A DNA stretch of 64,000 nucleotides from Excoecaria cochinchinensis (lineage: Eukaryota > Streptophyta > Magnoliopsida > Malpighiales > Euphorbiaceae). Under the pieces are notes generated by a model, which saw only the letters and a program-made list of their open reading frames with translations, made no database searches and was not told the DNA's origin. This document shows positions 60,413 through 64,000 of this stretch, one piece after another. The stretch covers positions 372,001 through 436,000 of the forward strand of contig CANTUQ010000017.1 of assembly GCA_947683425.1 (NCBI GenBank). Reading direction: 5' to 3'. The position numbers were made by a program, and so were the translations under genes. Positions within the stretch are counted from its first letter, which is position 1. Every line of letters begins with the position of its first letter.

Positions 60413-61517
60413 TGTCACATCCCGTTTGCCCCCTAGTAGTATGAGCCATGATTGTGCATGTGCATTGTATGAGTTTTGGCATGTCATAAGGGCATATGGG
60501 TAGAAATGTATATTTTAAGAGTTTTGTTAGCATATGGGTGCATGTGTGGTGTTAGGGTGTGAATTAGTTGGGTTGCACTTGGGTGTGCTTACTCATATGC
60601 TTGTAGGATGTGTTTGTTGGGCTGTGCTAGAGTGTGTGTGTTCACACATTTGTAGGGTATGCATTAGTTGGGAGAGTCTTGTGTGTATGTGATGCATGTG
60701 CTTCGGGTGTGAGTGATCAAATCCCACTAATAGGGAAGTGACACTTGTCTAAGGTTAGGAAAAGAAAAAGAAAAAGGAAAGAGAAGAGTGGGATGGGCGG
60801 TGGCTGCCTTCATTTCCCGTTTTCCCTTTCCCCTCGCTCTCTTTTTCTTCCTTTCTCTTCCTCTAAGAACCCTAGCTTGGAATCAAGGCTTAGTTGGTAG
60901 GAATTGATCATCCTTTAGCATTTTAGAGGTAAGTCTATTGCATTTGCTCTTCTTTTATTCAATTGGTTCATCATCTTCTTCATATTTTTCTTGGTTTGGG
61001 TTTTTAATCTAGAGTTATTTTGTTATGTGTTTTGTTGGGTTGTTGTTAGTTGAGCCTCCCCGTGACCTGAAAGGCAAGGAGAAGGCTGGAACTAGTGGAG
61101 CTCATTAGATTGGAGCTAAGGAGAGAAGGTTTGGGAATTTATGTCATTTTGATGTTCTTGTGTTCATATGTGCATGTGTATGGAATTATGGATTTTGATT
61201 GTGTAAATGGACTCAAATTGGTATGCATGTTATGGGTTATTAGTTGTGATAATTGATTATGCATAAATGTGAATTTTTGAAGTGATTGTGAAGTTGATTG
61301 TGTTGAGCTGAAATTTCCAAATTTTAAGGTTCTTGAGATGTTAATTGTGTAAATTGTTAAATTGATGAGATTTGATGGTTGAAATGTGTTATATTGTGTT
61401 GCTCTTGGTGTTTGGGAAGCTCAATTTGAGGTAAGAAGTGATTTGAGTTGAATGGTTTGAGTTTTGGGTGTTGTGAACTTGGAATTTCTGCAGATTTTTC
61501 ATGTAAGGCCTGGAGTT

Positions 61518-61812
61518 CACGACTCTATCGCGAGCGCGACACTGTCGCGAGGTCGCGACAGAGCTCGGTGAAAGCAGCCCTCGCACGTGCTTGAGCTCTC
61601 CGCCGAGCTGCGCAGCAACGCTGCTGTCGCGAGCGCGACAGAGAGCTTATCTGCCGCATGTTTTAGAGCAAGCCTCTGTCGCGAGCGAGATGGATCTGCT
61701 AGGCAGCTCACTATCGCGAGCGCGATAGCGAGTTGATCTTGCTCCACCGTGAGGTCGCGAGGATTACCGTGGTCGCGACTTGGGGCGAGTTCGCCTCTGT
61801 CGCGATCGCGAC
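61518..61812 (+). repeat. CpG-rich dyad cluster in the third LTR family
   Basis: Repeated perfect or near-perfect dyads: TATCGCGAGCGCGACA, TGTCGCGAGGTCGCGACA, TGTCGCGAGCGCGACA, TATCGCGAGCGCGATA, TGTCGCGATCGCGACA. The TCGCGA core is itself a palindrome. Spacers differ. The short ORFs across it on the - strand are by-products of few stop codons. Confidence 0.92.
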
Positions 61813-62019
61813 AGTGAACCTGATTCTGCCTTATTTGTTGACTTCGTCTTTTCTTTTAAAATGAATTTCCAAGGGTTTCTTCATGAGTTTTCCCCTGTAT
61901 GTTGTATAAAATGCTTATTTATATGTATATTATGACGAATCTCTTATGATAATAATATGCTATAATTTGGAACTTGAAATGTGTTATGTACGACCTGCGA
62001 GAGTCAGTCTAGTGGATAG

Positions 62020-62538
62020 TTAGGCATGCCTAATAGAGTCTCTTAGCTGCAGCCCTCAATTCTGTTCGGACCCCGATCAGGTCCCGTTTGGTTCCTCACG
62101 AACCCTATGCGTTTCAGATCTTGTTTAAGGCCCCCTTTGTACAAATGTTTTGAATGCGAGAAAATAAAATGGTTTTCGACTCGTACTTGTGAAGTACGCT
62201 AGGCGTTCGATTCGTACCCCTAAGGTACGCTATGCGTTTACTCATTATCCACTATTGTGAGTCAGCAGGTGTTCTGTTTGCTTTATTTACCCCGATGTGA
62301 TTATACGAATGAGATATCCGAATGTTTATGTTGATCAGTGTATATGTATAAGGATGCGGACATGTGCTGTTGAAAGTGTGGCTTTTATATGCTGGAATGT
62401 ACATTCATATACTATGATTATCTGCATGTAGCATTATGAATGTGGTTTGCTTTGATGACCATTGTGAATGGCCGTCCATTTTTACTTGTGTGTTTCCCCA
62501 CTAAGCGTTTATCTCTTAGCACGGTGCTTTTACCCGTG
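62020..62538 (+). repeat. Structured block of the third LTR family
   Basis: Palindrome TTAGGCATGCCTAA (62020-62033); stems GGACC/GGTCC (62068-62084), GGTTC/GAACC (62090-62104), GTACTT/AAGTAC (62183-62197), GTACC/GGTAC (62214-62228); then CTAAG/CTTAG (62501-62519) joined to CACGG/CCGTG (62520-62538). Same order as in the Tekay LTR, with a paired change in the second stem. Confidence 0.75.
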
Positions 62539-62940
62539 CAGGTGCGGAAGTTATTTTGCTGGGATAGTCGCCGCCGGTCAAGCCAACACGAAAGGGATTA
62601 GTGTAGGGCTTATTTTTGTAATTGTTTGATAATTCTTTTTATAATAAAACTCTCTGTATTAGTATTTTGTGTAGCTTCCGCTCTTGTATATGTATTTTGG
62701 ATATGTATTATCTTTTGTATCCGCAAGTTGATCAGAACAGTAATGTAATGTACTTTATTATATTAATGCATGATCAGCTTTCACATGATGTATCTTAAAG
62801 TTTTTGATTATCCCATATTTATGAATGTATATTAATCGAACGTATGATTTGTATTGTATGAGCGTGGTGGCACCTTGACTCATACGGCATCTTACTCTTT
62901 ATCGGATGGGATCGCCTACGTATGGGTAGAGGGTGTTACA

Positions 62941-64000
62941 TCAAAGTTGGACAATAATCAATCTTTGATTTCATTTACGTACCCTTTGTCATTTTCAGCT
63001 ATGAGTATGTTGTCTACATATAATGTCAAAATGACAAATTTACTGTTAGAGCTTTTACTATAAACACAATGGTGTTCATCAATCCCATTCGGCATGATTG
63101 TATCATGAAATCTTAAATACCATTGTTATGAAGACTGTTTAAAGCCATAGATTGATCTCATTAATCTAAAAAACTTATGTTCGCTACCTTTTTCTATGAA
63201 ACCTATAGGTTATTCCACATAGATTTCTTCATCCAATTTGCCATTGAGAAAAACAGTCTTCACATCCATTTGATGTAGCTCTAGGTCCAAACTCGCAACT
63301 ATGGCCACAATCAACCTTATGGATGTAAATCTTATAATAGGTGAGAGTTTCCTTATAGTCAATCCTTTCCTATTGTGTAAACCCATTAGCGACTAGCTGA
63401 GCCTTATATCTTTCGATACTTCATCAGCCTTTTGCTTCATTTTGAGAATCCACTTATTCCCAATTTATTTGTGTCCTTTCAGTAGAACAACTGGTTCCCA
63501 AATTTGGTTTGACCTCATGGATACCATTTCTTCTTCCTTAATTCATTTTTCTTTAGCTGTGCATGGGAGAGCCTTTTGAACATTTTTGGTTCTTTTTCAC
63601 CTTGTAGGGTAACCAAAAGGGCTTCGTTTGAGCCTTTGATTTCAAATTTTTTACGCAGAACACTTATCCTTTTAGATTTTTGTAGTTCCAAATCTTGATA
63701 AACATATTTCATATATTTATCGTAATTGGGAGTGCTCCTACTGGGATCAATTTCCATACTCCCACTGGAGTCAGGAATACTTCCAATAAAATAAAGGTCT
63801 TGAACATTCTGATCGTTTGGTGCAGGAAGGTCTTGACCTTCTTCCTCTAACTCTCTCCTACTTGGATGGAGTGATCCTGATGGTTCCTCTTTCTGAGTTT
63901 CATAGAAAGTGAAATCTTGATTCACTTTACCCAACTTTGGAAATTTATTCTCTAAGAATGCAGTGTCTCGTGATTTAAATTATGTCACTGTGATATTTTC
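62941..64000 (-). pseudogene. Decayed Copia pol, N-terminal RT and linker (runs off the window)
   Basis: On the - strand from about 63550 down: a KEEMVSMRSNQIWEL-like start of RT, ELHQMDVKTVFLNG-like residues near 63270, RSIYGFKQSS near 63140 and VILTLYVDNILIAEND near 63010 (YVDN where YVDD is expected, so the catalytic pair has lost an Asp). Several stops and frame changes. The open stretch 63934-63515 is the variable linker between integrase and RT. Integrase, gag and the 5' LTR would lie to the right of the window. Joined in concept to 59509-60412 across the solo LTR. Confidence 0.85.

Larger units (their letters stand above)
60413..62940 (+). mobile_element. Solo LTR of a third chromovirus-type family (2528 bp)
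   Basis: Starts TGTCACATCCCG and ends GGGTGTTACA, flanked by TCAAA at 60408-60412 and 62941-62945, where it interrupts the Copia RT. No interior is present, so it formed by LTR-LTR recombination. Order inside: a pyrimidine-rich leader-like tract (60810-60890), GAG/GTAAGT donor-like site (60929), CpG-rich dyad cluster (61518-61812), palindrome TTAGGCATGCCTAA (62020), hairpin ladder (62068-62228), twin hairpins (62501-62538), GTGCAG (to 62541) and AATAAA at 62643. This is the + strand version of the Tekay LTR plan. Confidence 0.93.

Overview
This window is plant heterochromatin built almost entirely from nested transposable elements. I see no host gene, tRNA, rRNA or CRISPR array. The evidence for a flowering plant, probably a dicot, is the mix of families: Ogre/Tat-type Ty3/Gypsy, a chromodomain Ty3/Gypsy of Tekay/Del type, Ty1/Copia, and a hAT transposon with a BED finger. 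All of them use classic plant primer-binding sites or TIRs. The species cannot be read from the sequence.

Layout. (1) 1-9387: a non-autonomous Ogre/Tat-like element (A) on the + strand. Its 5' LTR is cut by the window edge. It keeps a gag-like ORF with one stop, tandem repeats in the 3' UTR, and a complete 2707-bp 3' LTR. (2) 9388-51871: the 3' UTR and one huge 3' LTR of a second Tat-like element (B), into which A inserted. This LTR is inflated by ten copies of a ~1.1-kb tandem repeat. It is split at 17250-32438 by a hAT transposon, which itself holds a young Tekay element at 22419-31597. It is split again at 37526-49858 by a chromovirus-type solo LTR, which holds a Copia element at 38437-45189 and a foldback element at 48134-49483. 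(3) 51872-53000: a reversed fragment of a third Tat element. (4) 53909-55961: an internally deleted, non-autonomous copy of the same hAT. (5) About 58080 to the right edge: a decayed Copia element on the - strand, interrupted by a third chromovirus-type solo LTR at 60413-62940.

Most insertion boundaries are fixed by target-site duplications that I could read directly: 8 bp for the two hATs (GTCACAGC, CGTGTTAG) and 5 bp for the LTR elements (ACTAA, CTTCC, ACAAT, TCAAA). Element B or the decayed Copia is the oldest layer. The Tekay element is the youngest: I found 4 LTR differences in 2244 bp. The nested Copia shows 2 differences in 453 bp.

Every polyprotein present is broken, but lightly in the two young elements: two in-frame stops in Tekay and one in the nested Copia.

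The most interesting signal lies inside the LTRs. Three diverged chromovirus-type LTR families share one ordered architecture: a leader-like pyrimidine-rich tract, a GTRAG splice-donor-like site, a cluster of CpG-rich dyads whose sequence differs completely between families, a conserved 14-bp palindrome, a ladder of small hairpins (one with a compensatory base-pair change), then two abutting hairpins ending in CCGTGCAG. I infer a structured, possibly spliced leader RNA. I cannot tell from here whether it has been described.
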